DNA of 64,000 nucleotides from Antennarius striatus (Eukaryota > Chordata > Actinopteri > Lophiiformes > Antennariidae): positions 13,617,501-13,681,500 of the forward strand of contig NC_090784.1 in assembly GCF_040054535.1 (NCBI RefSeq), given 5' to 3'. Position numbers and translations under genes: made by a program. How positions within the stretch are numbered: position 1 is the stretch's first letter; every line of letters starts with the position of its first letter. Positions 26,707-40,254 of this stretch are shown piece by piece. Below the pieces are notes generated by a model, which was not told where the DNA came from, searched no databases, and saw nothing but the letters and a program-made list of their open reading frames with translations.

Positions 26707-26865
26707 GTGGTTAGAGTTAGAGTTAGAGTTAGAGTTAGAGTTAGAGTTAGAGTTAGAGTTAGAGTTAGTTAGAGTTAGAGTTGGAGTTAGAGTTAGAGAT
26801 AAAGATAGAGATAGAGTTAGGGCTAGGATTAAGGTAAGATTTAGGGTTGGAGTTAGCATTACATT
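26707..26865. repeat. (GTTAGA)n hexanucleotide repeat
   Basis: About ten perfect AGAGTT (GTTAGA-phase) units to 26768, then degenerate variants including GATAGA, GGGCTA and TTTAGGG up to about 26865. The unit differs by one base from the vertebrate telomere hexamer. Glu/Leu-rich or Ser/Asn-rich open frames over it are artefacts. Confidence 0.95.
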
Positions 26866-27918
26866 TTGAGCCTTGGGGTTGTAATAGAGCTTCAGAGAGA
26901 GATGACAGATACTCACTGACAACATAGTGCTTAATTTATACTCAGCTGAACGTGTATCTACGGTGGAATGTCAGCACTTAACATAAGTACTGTACTTCAG
27001 GACAAATGGAGTAGCTTGCTCTGTACCTCCTAGAGACACTACTTCCCACTCCGGTACCTCTCAAAGGGAGATACTGGAGCTCCCGTCACTATGTTTCAGA
27101 TTTGAAATAATTTGACTTAATAAATTTCCACCTATTATTGCATCCGTAATATCGTACAGGATATTGACCGTTATATGGCAGATCTTTGGGCAGATGTTTT
27201 CAGTTAATCAAGTAATTATTTTGTCTAATAAATAAGGAAAGAGGGAAGTGTGAAAAATGTTCACTACAGCTTGCCAGAGTATCAGGGCAAGTCTTGACAT
27301 AATTATTCTTAGGAAACAGCTGTCAGACGTGATTTGCATTTTGGCTCAGTCAGTAAATGATTAGATCTTAAAACAAGAATTATTTTCTGTACATCAACCA
27401 CTCAGTCATTCAGACAATAAGACTTAAAATGGCTCATTTTGCTTCATCAATATATTTATTCAAGTATATTTTGCTGTTAATGTTTCAGATTTTTCCTTCA
27501 CTAAACATCAGAAAGGATTATGCTCATACAAAAGTATTTTATATCACTTTATTCCTACTTTTATTTAGGTCATGACCTATATGTTACTCATTCAGATGTC
27601 TAGGGGTGTTTAAAATTCACATTCATGTTATGCTGACAATCCATGATTCACTGGAAAAGTGACACGTTAATTATTTAAGCCTGGGGTCTCTTCTTGCAGA
27701 CCAAGCTTCCAGTACTGTCTGTACTTTCACTTACCGATGTTGACAACACTTCTGTGCAGTTTTCCTCCCTCATCAGTGGAACTACTAATCGTTCCAAATG
27801 AGATAATGCATTTTCCTATGAAACCGAGCTAAAAGGCTTTTAAATATATTTCCTCTTAAACTCATCTTTCTTTCCACCCTCTCTCCTCCTGACCCCTGTG
27901 CACCTCTTCTTGTCTCAG

Positions 27919-30900
27919 TAGAGGAATGGTCATGGTTCTCCAGCTGTAGTCTGCACTGACCAGGCTGCAGGGGGATGGGCTCAGAGGAGCGCAGCTCCAC
28001 CATGTCGCAGAAGATATCCTCCGTGTCACGCAGCAACAGCAGCTCCTCCTCCAAGCATGACAGCCGACAGGTAACACAGCAGCTGAAGGCACTGTGGCAT
28101 TCTCTGCATGTCAGTAATGAACATCTGGCTACTCCTCAGGTTCTGCTCACTGGATTAATTAATCAAGCTCTGTGATCATGTTACAGTTTGGGGTTTTTTT
28201 TGCTTGATTATTCAGTTGGGGTATATTTCAAGTACTTTCAGTACTCTGTGTCACTGAAGGAGGATTCACTAACTGTAACAACCCTAAACATGTACAATTC
28301 TGCTTGTACATCCTTTTGTTAAAGTTTGAGGAAGACTTTTCTTGTTTCTTTATAAATGCTGAACAGACATATTCTAAGCAGTTCCTCTTTTTTGCTTTTT
28401 ATATCCTCAAATGGTAGATAAAGACAAGGAAAACAACTTATATTAGCAAGCCTCTCACTCTGCTTCAGACTGCAGCATTTTAACCACATGGGGAAAAAGT
28501 TGTGGTTCGAATTACTAAAAATGCATCTTTGGAACAAGCCCTCAGAGGAAGCCCCCTCACACACATATTAGTGTGTGTTGTTGCTTTTTCCTTAAGCGTT
28601 AATCTGTAGGCAGACTCATTAATTTTTCATTGCCTGAAAAGGCTTTTCTGTTTGAAAATTAAAGTAATAATGTTTCTCTCCAGTTGTGCCTGCAGACAAT
28701 AGAGAGCAACAATACAAGGACTAAAAAATTGTCTTCATTTGCCGGGGAGCGCCTTTTCACATCACTAAGCCTCGTTTCACATGGACAGAGATTTCATATT
28801 ATCCATGAAAAGTAAATATTTCATGGTGCAAAACAGGAAAATATCATCAATGGTAAAATGTTTATGCATCTTTCATAGGTTGAGAATTTTCTTCGTGAGA
28901 ACACAGAACGTCCTGCCAGTTTTTTCTCTGACACTGTTGCGTGGCGTTGAAGAAAACCACGTGACAATGACTGACTGTATGAACGTTGGAGAACTGTGAC
29001 TTTCAAGGAGATGTAAAAAACAACTGACAAGCCACGCCCCTCCATCCTCCAACACCCTTGATGCTGAGAGTGAGGGTCATTCTGTGAGACTGGTGCAGTT
29101 TGTTTAGTCAGAACAGTTTCATGTTGGAACAGTTTGTACACTAAGATAACAAGCACAGTCACCTCTAACGTTTGCCAATAAGCTCAACTCCCTCTACTCA
29201 CTTGTGATGTGAATTTAATTTACATACGTATATTAAAGTTTAGGCTATAATTCTAAACAACATGTAACAATGCCATTATGGATTTATACAAATGGTTTCT
29301 TCTTCACATGCCTCTGCATCAGCTAGTTACTTTTTTATATACAATATTAATGGTTAAAAAATACACAATATAATTTCTACCACCTGTGGTGACACCATCT
29401 ATTTGTTTATCTCACCCCAAATACTGTACGTTCTATTTAAAATCCCTTTACACAAAGGAAATCAGCTGTGTTTCTTCAAATTTTAAAGATTAATCGGAGA
29501 CAACTGTAAAAATTATCAAGGTTGCATCTGTTTGATGTCAGGGTTTAAACATATTTATTGTCCTTGATGGATTTGCGCAGACTAATGTTTTTTGGGGCTG
29601 GTTGAGTCTGGATGATCGTTGTCAGTCATTTGAAGCCAGGGCGAACATGAAAAGCAGAAGCTTGTAGTCATACAAGAGTCATGACATTAACACAAAAAAA
29701 ATTGTGAAAAGGAAGCAGCAGAGGATGTCTGGGTCTTAACTGTCTAATGTGGATCAATTTCCTTCAGTTTCCTCTTCCTATGGGAGTTGGCGCACTCATT
29801 GAAAACGCTTTGTCTTTCTCCAGGCAAGCGCATTCACATTAGAGACCTGGATGAGCTGGGTGTCCACCTATTGACTGCTGCCCCTTTGCTAATGACTGTG
29901 AGTGGGAAGTGGTCGTTTTGAACATCATGTCTCTCTTGAGTCTGCAGTATAAAAGGTGGCCCCACAGTCCAGTTGACTAATTATTTTATAAACCAATTCT
30001 TTTATCACCAATACAAACCAAAAAAGAAAAAGAAAACCACCACCAAACAACCCTGAGCCCCAACTCTGTGACAAATACTAAACCCTGGTTTTTTTTTTAC
30101 TGTTGTTTCCTTCCTGGAATTACTACTGCTGAAGTTCATGACAGCGCTCTCTGGATTAGTCGATGATGAAATGTCATCTTAATCTCTGTATTTGCGGGAG
30201 ATTTGGATTTGATCTCACTCAGGAGATGATTACTGTTAAGAGTGAGATTAGACAAGTGAGCTAATTCCAAGTGAAAGTACTTCGTAAAGCTAGAAACCTC
30301 CAGCTACACAGCTGCCGCCTGAACAATGCATTGAAGGAATTTCAGGAAACTGGCTTTTGAATTGAGCCTGTTTTTTGTGTGATTAGTTATATCCGTCGAT
30401 ATTGCTCAGCTGCTTTGATCTGCAAGTAAATGAGCTGATTTAGAATCTGCTGACAAGTTCTCATAAACAAATCTCTGCCCACAGGACAGCTGGGAAATAG
30501 TGGAGGGGCTACGAGGAGGCTTCAGCAATGTCCTGGAGCCCCAGAAACAGGAGGGGTACATGCTTAAGAAGAGAAAGTGGCCGCTGAAAGGCTGGCATAA
30601 GGTATGATCCAACATTTGTGAGGTACTTAAATGACCCACACTCACCTTTTCCTTTTTTTTTTTTTTTGCATTGCTCTTCAGGTTCCTGCTTTTAAAAATG
30701 TGCTGACAACCCTCATTTGTGTTTTAACCTAATTGAACGAGTTTATTTGCCAGATGATTTCTTCCACAGTGAACTCACATGCGACCTGGGTCAGCGCCTC
30801 CTCACGCTCGGTCTAAAAGCTTTCTCTGGGATGATGCTGCCCTGATATCTTGCTGTCCTTTCTCCAATCCATTAGCTGATGGCCTGTTGGTTAATAGAGC

Positions 30901-33900
30901 TGTATACATTTAGTATTGACATGCAGTCAGAGCTTTTCAGGTCTTTGTGTTTCCACAATCTGATTCTGGTGATGGATACTAAGAGCACAAAGAATGAAGA
31001 AAGACTGTAACAGATAGAGAAAAAGATTAATGAAGAAACAATAAATCCTGGGATGATCAACATCTCACTGCAGAGACACAAAATCATTTGTTATTGAGAG
31101 GCTGTTGTGGTTATGATCACAATAGTGACTTTAGACATGCTGTCGGGGATGCTGCACATCATTTATGTTGCATCTCACTCATTCATTGTCCTTTTTCCCG
31201 ACAGAGATACTTTTTTCTTGACAAGGGTGTCCTGAAGTATGGCAAGTGTAGTGCTGATGTGAGTATAAAAACCTGCTGGATGCATAGTGTGTCAGTTACA
31301 GAAGAATATAAAGGATATTGTGTGTCTTTTGTAATGTTCCAGTCTGCCTGTCATTCCCGCAAATATCTGTCTTTGCCTTTAAACACAAAGGACCCTCCTT
31401 CCCTTACAGTCTCAGTATCATTAAAAGAAAACACAGTTTACCCACCCTATCAGCAAAGTCATTATTTTGTCAAAACATGGGGCCTGATTGTCGTTGTGCC
31501 TCAATGGATCACAGGCCCCTTTATTTAAATCAAAGTTGTTTATGTCTTTTGAATAGCTGATACATGTATGAAATTTGCTATACCTTGCTCTTTATCAACG
31601 ACCCTCGTTTCACTTTTTTATTACTGCTGCTGTCCTGCTTCAGTGCTTCTGCAACTAGTTAGGTAAAAATGCATAGATGTCAGTCATTATGATGATATTC
31701 AGCCCTTAGAGAAATGACTGAACGATGATTGAAACTTTAGAAAAAACCATTAGACAAAGTTATCTGTCCGTAGGGTAACATTTTTATTTCAATCGTTCAA
31801 TCAAACTTTGTCAATTTATCACCTTTAAAATAATTTACATTCCATTAAAAGTGACGAAGCAAAATAAGTAAAAAGGGTCTTGAGATTTATGTTCACAATT
31901 CAAAGACCAAAACAACAACTTTAAAAGATAAGAAAATCATGGAAAAGAAAATGGAATACTGAAATTAGAAATTATTAGGTACATTTTAAATTAATTATAA
32001 TAATGAGAACATTCTGGTCACTGAACGAGGAAATTTGACAATGTTTGGCCTGTAACAAAGCTGACATTGATTGAAGCAGCGGCAATAAAACAAACCAGTC
32101 ATGGTGTTTTTAACCCTGTGCTCACAATGACACAGCAGCACAGTTTATATTTCGAGTCGGGCTGCGTAGTTTTTACTGTGAGGATTAAAGAGAGGCGTCA
32201 TAAGTCATTTTTTAAAAACTGAACAGCATCTCATCGTATTATTGTCTACAGTCTAAAATTCTAATTCAGCTGTGTGTTTATGCTTAGATTGAGAAAGGGA
32301 AGCTACATGGTTGCATTGACGTGGGTCTCTCCGTCATGGCCATTAAAAAAAAAGCCAAGTGCATCGATCTTGATGCGGAGGAAAACATCTATCATCTAAA
32401 GGTAAAACATAAAATGCATCGCCAGCAGATTTATAGATTACTTAGATTAATGCAAGTATTTAAATGATTTTAAAATGACTTTATGTTTTTTATATATGTG
32501 GTAGAGTTACAGTACTTAAAATGTGTTTTTCCACCTTCACTCTGTGCTTGTCCTTGTGATTTTTGATTGTGATATCTGGTCTGCAGATTAAGTCACAGGA
32601 ACTGTTTGATGAATGGGTGTCAAAGCTACGTCACCACCGGCTCTATCGGCAAAATGAGATTGCCATGTACCCAAATGAGAAATCCTTCCACTATTCCCAC
32701 TACTCCTCCCCCAACTCTCCCAACATGGTCGAGAGCGCCTCTGTCAGAAAGGTATGCATATAGCACTTAATATAAATAGTATAAACTCATTTAATGTGTT
32801 CTGCTGCTTGCCTGTACATTAAGATTATTATTTTATATTGCATGATCGTTGCCTTACAACAGAAATTCATCAAGAGAACAGGTATTATTGAATTGACCTT
32901 TGGGTCTGTTGCAGTGCATGTCTATACGAAGGCAATCAACGATGCATTCTGCAGTAGCCTTTCCTTTAAGCTGTAACAGCCAGGCCAAAGTGGCCGCTTG
33001 GCTCCAGTCATCTGACGACATGGACAAGTGCTCCAAAGGTGAGAAAAAAGTAATTATTCAGGACAAATCATTTTCTTCGCAAAGCTTCCTAGTTGTCCAT
33101 GGTCACACCATTTTGCTCGTGAAATGCAAAAATATCTCAATTACTTTAAATGAACTTGTCTTGACTGTTATTTTGAAAGTAAGGATAGGTTGTATGTTAT
33201 GTGTGGTAGGAGGTAGTAGGACAGTATGATGCTAATAATAAAAAGAAACTTTGTATCAGTTTTCTTTCATTAGAACTTTGATGATTCTCCGTCTAATTCC
33301 CTCTGTGTTTCCTTCCAAACCATTTAAACTTGATAGAATGACATGCAAGCGAAATATTACCCTACTGTATTTTCAGAAATCTGCGTATATGTGCCGTTGT
33401 GGTTGGTGGATGGTTTTCTATGGTGGATAAAATATGACGGATATAATTATTCTCTAACGTGGCCTCGGTGACAAGAAAGCACAATGAAGCATTCCTGCTG
33501 GAGTGTTCTACTGTTGGAGAAAATCCAATACACATTGGAATACGATTATAGTTGACCTCCAGCTGTTTGAAAATGGTCAAATAGATCATAGTTTCTCATT
33601 TATTTTACTATAAATGTGTTTTAGAGTCAGTTTGTATCACATATAGCTGATTTTGTTTTTTTCTCAACCTTGTTCTTCAGGCAATCCGAGCCTGCAATCG
33701 AATGCCAGTCATTCATATATTAACTGAAATTTTGAACTGACTGAGGATGTTGTTGATATCTCCGTACCGTCTGCTCTTTTTTCATTTTTGTCTTTCTATC
33801 AGGCCAAACTTCTTATCTCAGTGATAATCTGTTCTCTACTACACAGATCTGTCTGTCTGTGAGGCCTACCTGCTGGAGCTCAACCACTTGCTTCAGAGTA

Positions 33901-36900
33901 TGGAAATTCTCCACCGGACCTATTCTGCTCCATCAATCCAGGCGCTGCAGGTCAACATTATTTTTGAGTCTATTAAGTTTAATATGCAGAACAGGTCTGG
34001 TCACCATAATTGTGAAACAAGATAAAGTCAGAATCTGTGGAGCATATTAATCTAATCACATCCAGAAATAAACTGCCTTGTTTCATCCTTTATAATTTAT
34101 CACCTCTGCTATTTTTATTGCCCTGAAGTAATTTGCTACTATATAGAGAGCATTCTGTATTCTTTGCTGTCAGTGATAAATGATTCTTTCAAAAAATTTT
34201 TCTCTCTCTGTCTGGACTCACTGTTTTAAGTAGGCATCTACGTTTGACAGCCCCAAAAAAGAAAAGAGACTTCCAAAGAAATGGCGTTCTAAAAACTACA
34301 ACAAAGATGTCAAAACAACCCTGCAGGTAATCACGATAAAATATAATCATGTTTTCACTGTGCAGTATCTCCTAACCCTAACCCTCCCCACCTTGCTTAA
34401 CTGTAGGTACCCAGCAGCATCTCCACCACCCGCCTCCACGCCTCCAACCCCAACCTCTCCACTGCAGCACTCGGCAATGACAAGGTCGACCCTGAACCCC
34501 TGGATTCGCCGTGTGAAGTGGCCAAACTGCAGCAGGACTTCTGCCGTGTTGCCTCTGATTGTGAGTTCAGTATCATTCACTGAACATTTTGATGTCAGGT
34601 GACATTTTGTTCAGTATGACTGACAAGTCCAGAAATTTAAGGACATGTGTTGTGAAAAAAAATGCTTTAGTTAATGAAGCTGTCTTCTTTCTATCTTATT
34701 TGCGAGTATAATAAGACTAATATGTTGTTTTAGAAATGATAGAAATGATAATGATGTAGCCATGGCTGCTGTTAATTACTGATAATGTGTTGTTTTTGTT
34801 CATCTATTAGGACTCTGATGAGAAGTTTACATTTTCATTAAAAAAATGTTTTTCTCTTAATTAGTTTTCTACTGCTGGAATCTATATTCAGGTATCTGCT
34901 GCTTGATGTGGCTTGATGAAGATTGATCTGTGTTTCTAAGAAAGGCCTGATGGATGGATGCCTTTTGACTCTGCTGGCATTTAAAGCATTATATCTATAC
35001 AGATTTGAGATAACAAATTTCATGATGACCAATGGGCTCCATCTGACAAAATGATGTGTTAATATTGTTGGACCTTAAAGTAATTGGGATATGCATGTGA
35101 AAGTAATAGTGATAACACAAAGCCTGTTGCTCCCTGAACTATTTGAAACAATTAAAACGTCACACTTTTTAATTGATCACATGGTCACTGAATCTGCTGC
35201 GCTCCAAAATGAATACAATGAGTTCACAGTTAATGCACCCCTGGTTTTGTCTTGCTGTCACAGTGCATGCAACCATGAAGTCAGCCATAAGTTCACTGAT
35301 GTCTGAGAGGGAGCGATTAAAACAATGTCTGGACCACGAAACGTGCCCTCCCACTTCCCCACAGGTTGTGGGTCTGAAGAATACACTTGCAATGGTACGT
35401 GAAAAACATTTCTACACATACACAGACTTGTTCCCAATGGGGAGGAATAGGTTAGCTGATCCACCTTCTTGTAGTCTTTTCCACTCCTCTCCTATGTCGT
35501 CTTCTGACACCACAGTGATGATCCTCCTAAAGGGACCCACATGTGTGTTCTCTACCTATTGGAGCCCTGCTGCCTCCCACTCAGAGGCTTTTCTGCTTTC
35601 TGTCTTTTGGTTCCACGCCTTCACGTCCTGCTTATTCCTTTAGCCATATTTAGAACTACTGAGTTCTAAATGCCAACACTTTTCTTTTAACTTTCAAACA
35701 TCCTGCTGGGTGTTTGTTTTTCTTCCTGATTACACAGCTTCTACCTACTCCACCACACATCGTGTCAGTAAGTGGATGAGTAATAAAATCTGGACTCCCT
35801 GTCTCCCTTGCTGATGTCTCCAGTGATAACATTTACACTGGTCTCTATAGTTACGCTGAATTGCATGTTTGTGGACTGATTGTGCAGAGAGGAAGCACAG
35901 AAATGGAAATAAGTTCATTATTGGCTGGATGTGTGCAATGAATAATATTTTACTGGCTATTTTTCCAGGCTTTAGCCCAGAACTCTGAGTTGAGAGAGCG
36001 CCTGTGCAAGATTCATGTCGAGTCCCACATCGTAGAGCCCACACTGTTAAATGTCACTGCCCCTCTACAGGTGGGTGCAGGACTGCAGTGACTCGACCCT
36101 CCCACCATGTACACCCTGCCCCCCCAACCCCCCACCCCCACCATCATCCTGATGATTATTATTATTTCCATCCTTTATTTTCAGCCCAGCATTATAACAG
36201 AATGAGCTGTCCTTTCCTTCTCATCCAGATTCAATGTTGTGCTCACACCCCCTCATTTAACCCTTTTTTGTGCATTAACTGTTATAAAGTGAACGTACAA
36301 TTAAAACAAATAAAAAAATAAAATAAAATAAATACTCATTCATGTCAAATACATTTGGGTTAGTTTTTGCACATGGTTAGTTTACTCACATATCTCATTA
36401 TCACACAGCTCTGGAGAAAACTTCCAAATACCTTCCTAAAGGAAACGTTAGCTTCTGTAATCAGACTTACAAACTGTAGCCTGTGAGCTGATCTGTTTAA
36501 TCACATCCCTTGATCAGTGCAAAACAAATGTACGTCATCTGGTATTATTTCCAGGCTAATTAATCAGCTTCAGAGAGGGGTGTGCTTTATTTTGTCTGTG
36601 GCTATGAATGCAATGTCCATTTTAAATGTGCATCTCATTTTTTATGAACAGTAACCTTTCATACAAAAATTGTAATATTGCACAAGAGTGTGTTGGCAGC
36701 TGCTACACACCTCTGAATGGCTCTTGGTAAACAATTTAGTGATATTGAATCCCCTAGAAATACATTCTATCGATCAAGTATATTTTAATTTGATATAAGT
36801 CCATAGCAGGCTTTAAATTTGACGTGTTCAGATATTAAGAAGTCCGCGATGCGCCTCTTGCACATAGTCGCCGGGATTGATTCCAGCGACTTGTGAAAAG

Positions 36901-39900
36901 CAAGACGGATAAGCAGTTCTAGATTGATGATTATGTTCGTCTCCTCTCCAAGAAAATGAATGGATGGATATTTAGAAGTTCACTTTGCATGGCTCTTAAA
37001 GAATTGGCCACGTGGTCACCAAGCTGTAAAGACTAAATGCGCTTTGTCACCCAAGAGGAGAAAATGTAGGAATCTGATTTATTATTTTTATTTTCACCTC
37101 TTTAGTAAGAGCTTATTTAATAGCAGTAAATTATTTTACAAACGAATGTATTTTAATATAGTGCATGTCAACCCAATCTTACCATGAATGATCATTACCT
37201 TCCATGACCCTTTTAAAAAATTACTCACACCTGTAAAAAACATGTTTCAAAGAAACAGGATACTGTTGATGGGTCCCATCCCCTCGTACACCAAGTGTCC
37301 AATGAGAGCAGAGCTTCAGTCACAGAATCTTTGTCGGAGTTCTTTGATGCACAAGAAGTTCTGCTGTCTGCTAGTTCCTCTGAAAATGAAGTAAGTACAA
37401 TAGCTGCCGTCAGCAGCACTTTACACGTCCGACTTTTATTCAAGCATAATGGAATCATCATTACTGTTTATGTGTGCTGTAATAAGTCTACTATAAAGCC
37501 AAATCCTTACTACCAGCCCTATTACAACTGCTGTTTGAAAAGAATATCCAGAATATTGCTTTTTACACACCATATCACCACAGGTTCTGAAATGGAATAT
37601 CATTTTTCTCCTGGTTTTGAATTCACGAATTGAACTGTTAAATTAATTTTGACAGTTCAGTCTTATTCTAGAATCCCATTGAACTTTGATGAGTTGGAGC
37701 AGAAAAATGAAAATCATTTACTTTGTTCTAAAAATGCAGCAACTCGGAAAGCAAATTTGCCACCAGGTCCTCAGGGACCGTTCATCTCCAGCACAAAGCT
37801 TTTGCTGATGGGACAGGATGTTCAAAAAAACCTGTCAGGCACCTTTCTGAGGGGTCATTACAAATGCATATCTTATCTGTAAGGTAACAAATGGATTTAT
37901 TTTTTATTTTTTATTTTTTGAGGTATCAGAGGACGACTCATACATTAGTGACATTAGCGACAACATATCCATGGGCAACTTCAGCAATGAGACAGAGAGT
38001 GACAGACAAAACCCAGGTAAGCTATGGAACAGACAACTATTTGACTTGCACTTTTGATTATTCAATAAGAATATTATTAAAATTGCAGTATTGTAGCATT
38101 TTTAAATTTATAGTACTGCATTGTGACATTTTCATAAAGCACATTGTCATTATCTACTTGGCCTATTATGCAATTTGGTCCCAGGGTCCGTGGAGGAAGC
38201 CACTGGCATTTCTCAGCGGAGATCCTGTCTCCCCTCGCCAAGCCCCAACAACAGCACCATCAGCCTGTGGAACATCCTCAGGAACAACATTGGCAAAGAC
38301 CTATCCAAAGTGACAATGCCTGTGCAGCTTAATGAGCCGCTCAATGCCCTGCAGAGACTGTGTGAGGAACTGGAGTATAGCGAGCTGCTAGACAGGGCTG
38401 CCAACACGGAAGACGCCTTTGAACGTATGGTGAGATGACAAATTGACAGTCTGCTGTTTGAGTGTGTCCTCAGATACAGTTTCAGCAGTTAATGGCTCTC
38501 CTTTGACAAGCTGTTGCCGTGTCTGGAGCTTGTGTGACAATCTCTACACAAGTTTTAAAAGAGAAGCAGCGTAGTACAAGAGGAAAGTGGATTTTGTAGA
38601 AGTAATAACATGGGAAACTTTCATCACATTGAATACGTTGGATATCTTAGCAATAGCGCAAAAAACTATTGTTTTGTTGTTTTTTACTATATTAATGGAA
38701 TAGATGAAAATATTCATGTTTACTAAACCAAGAGTTAGATTGGAATATTATCAGATATTGTTATAATAATTATGTATCTTGAGACTCCAACAATCCTGGA
38801 TGTCTTTCTTATAAGTAAAAATAAATTGAAATGCCTATCAGCATCTCTAGAGCTGACTAATTATCATTTTGCATTCTTTTACTCCTACACAGAGATTTTC
38901 TTTTCACTTTAGAGAAATGCTGGTTTCCTCTGTTGTCAGACATTATGCTGAGTTTAGTGTAGAGTTTTGTCTTTTACTTCTCAGACATGACTTCCAAAAA
39001 CTTTATAAATACAAAAAAACTTTTTATAATAAACTTAGAGTTATAGCAGACAGAGGCAGTTTTAAGACCAATTGCAGGAGCCAGGATTTGCACATTAGTC
39101 ACTGCTGGAAGTTGCAGAAAGAAAAGACTCCATCCACCTACTTTCTACTCAGCACTAGTGCTTTAGCAAGTCTAGTTTCTTGCACATCATGTGGTAGAAT
39201 CCTTCATTTCTGTTTGTACTTTTTCTAGAGAGAGATTCATTTTATTCTATTTCAATGTTCTGCACTGATTGACTTTGTAGTTCACTGGTCAAAAATTGTC
39301 CCTTTTTTGTGTTGTGGTCATTGATATCAAATCAAATTCAAATCAAATTTTATTTGTATAGTACCAGATAACAACAGAAGTCATCTCATGGCACATTACA
39401 AGATGACACCAGTGGATAAAATGTGCAAAATAGAGAGTATTATGTAAAATTAAAAGCAGCTGAACTACTGACATTCAGAATAGAGTTGCCACATATTAGC
39501 ATATACTGTACATCATACTTAATGGTGTAGGTGAAATAGTTCAATTGTCTGATGATTTTGTGAATTATTTTTGTCCTGACTGTTTTTTTTCTCAACCTCA
39601 ATTGAAATAAATAATTGTATTCTATAATAGAGGTTCTCCTTTGCTTTTTTAGGTATACATAGCTACATTTATTGTATCAGGCTATGCATCCAGCTACTAC
39701 CGAACTGGGGGAAAGCCTTTCAACCCTGTCTTGGGAGAGACATATGAATGTGACCGGCCTGACAAAGGCTTCCGATTTGTTGCAGAGCAGGTTTGTGAGA
39801 ATTCTTGAATATCAATAATACAATTACTAGAATTGTTATATTATATAATAACACACCAGAACCATCAATTTACTCAGTTCCATAACCAAGCTGTTTGTTT

Positions 39901-40222
39901 GCTGTTACATGGTCAGGTTAGCCACCACCCACCAATCTCTGCTTGCCATGCAGAGTCTAAAAACTTCATCTTCTGGCAAGGTAACAGAATATATAATGAT
40001 TTGTGCATAACCAGGTATGATTGTAAGTAAGCCAAGATCACAATAATGTCTCATTTTCTGTGATGAATACAAATGTTCTATGAAAAAATTATAATTGATT
40101 TCGTAGATGTGAGGTGTAAGAACAAGTTCTGGGGGAAGTCAATGGAGATTGTTCCTGTTGGTACGACTCATGTAACTCTGCCAGGGTGAGGAACTGGGTT
40201 CACACACACACACACACGCACG

Positions 40223-40254
<32 letters not shown>

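Larger units (their letters stand above)
13700..27918 (+). other. long repeat-rich 5' intron (presumed osbpl3 intron 1)
   Basis: No coding exon could be supported in this 14 kb stretch. It contains two oppositely oriented LINE 3' ends, two SINE-like units, and several microsatellites, annotated separately. If the 13.15 kb promoter is not that of osbpl3, part of this stretch is intergenic instead. Confidence 0.45.

Noticed and set aside
26603-26925. Open frames on both strands rich in Leu/Glu or Asn/Ser
   Set aside because: They are translations of the GTTAGA repeat.
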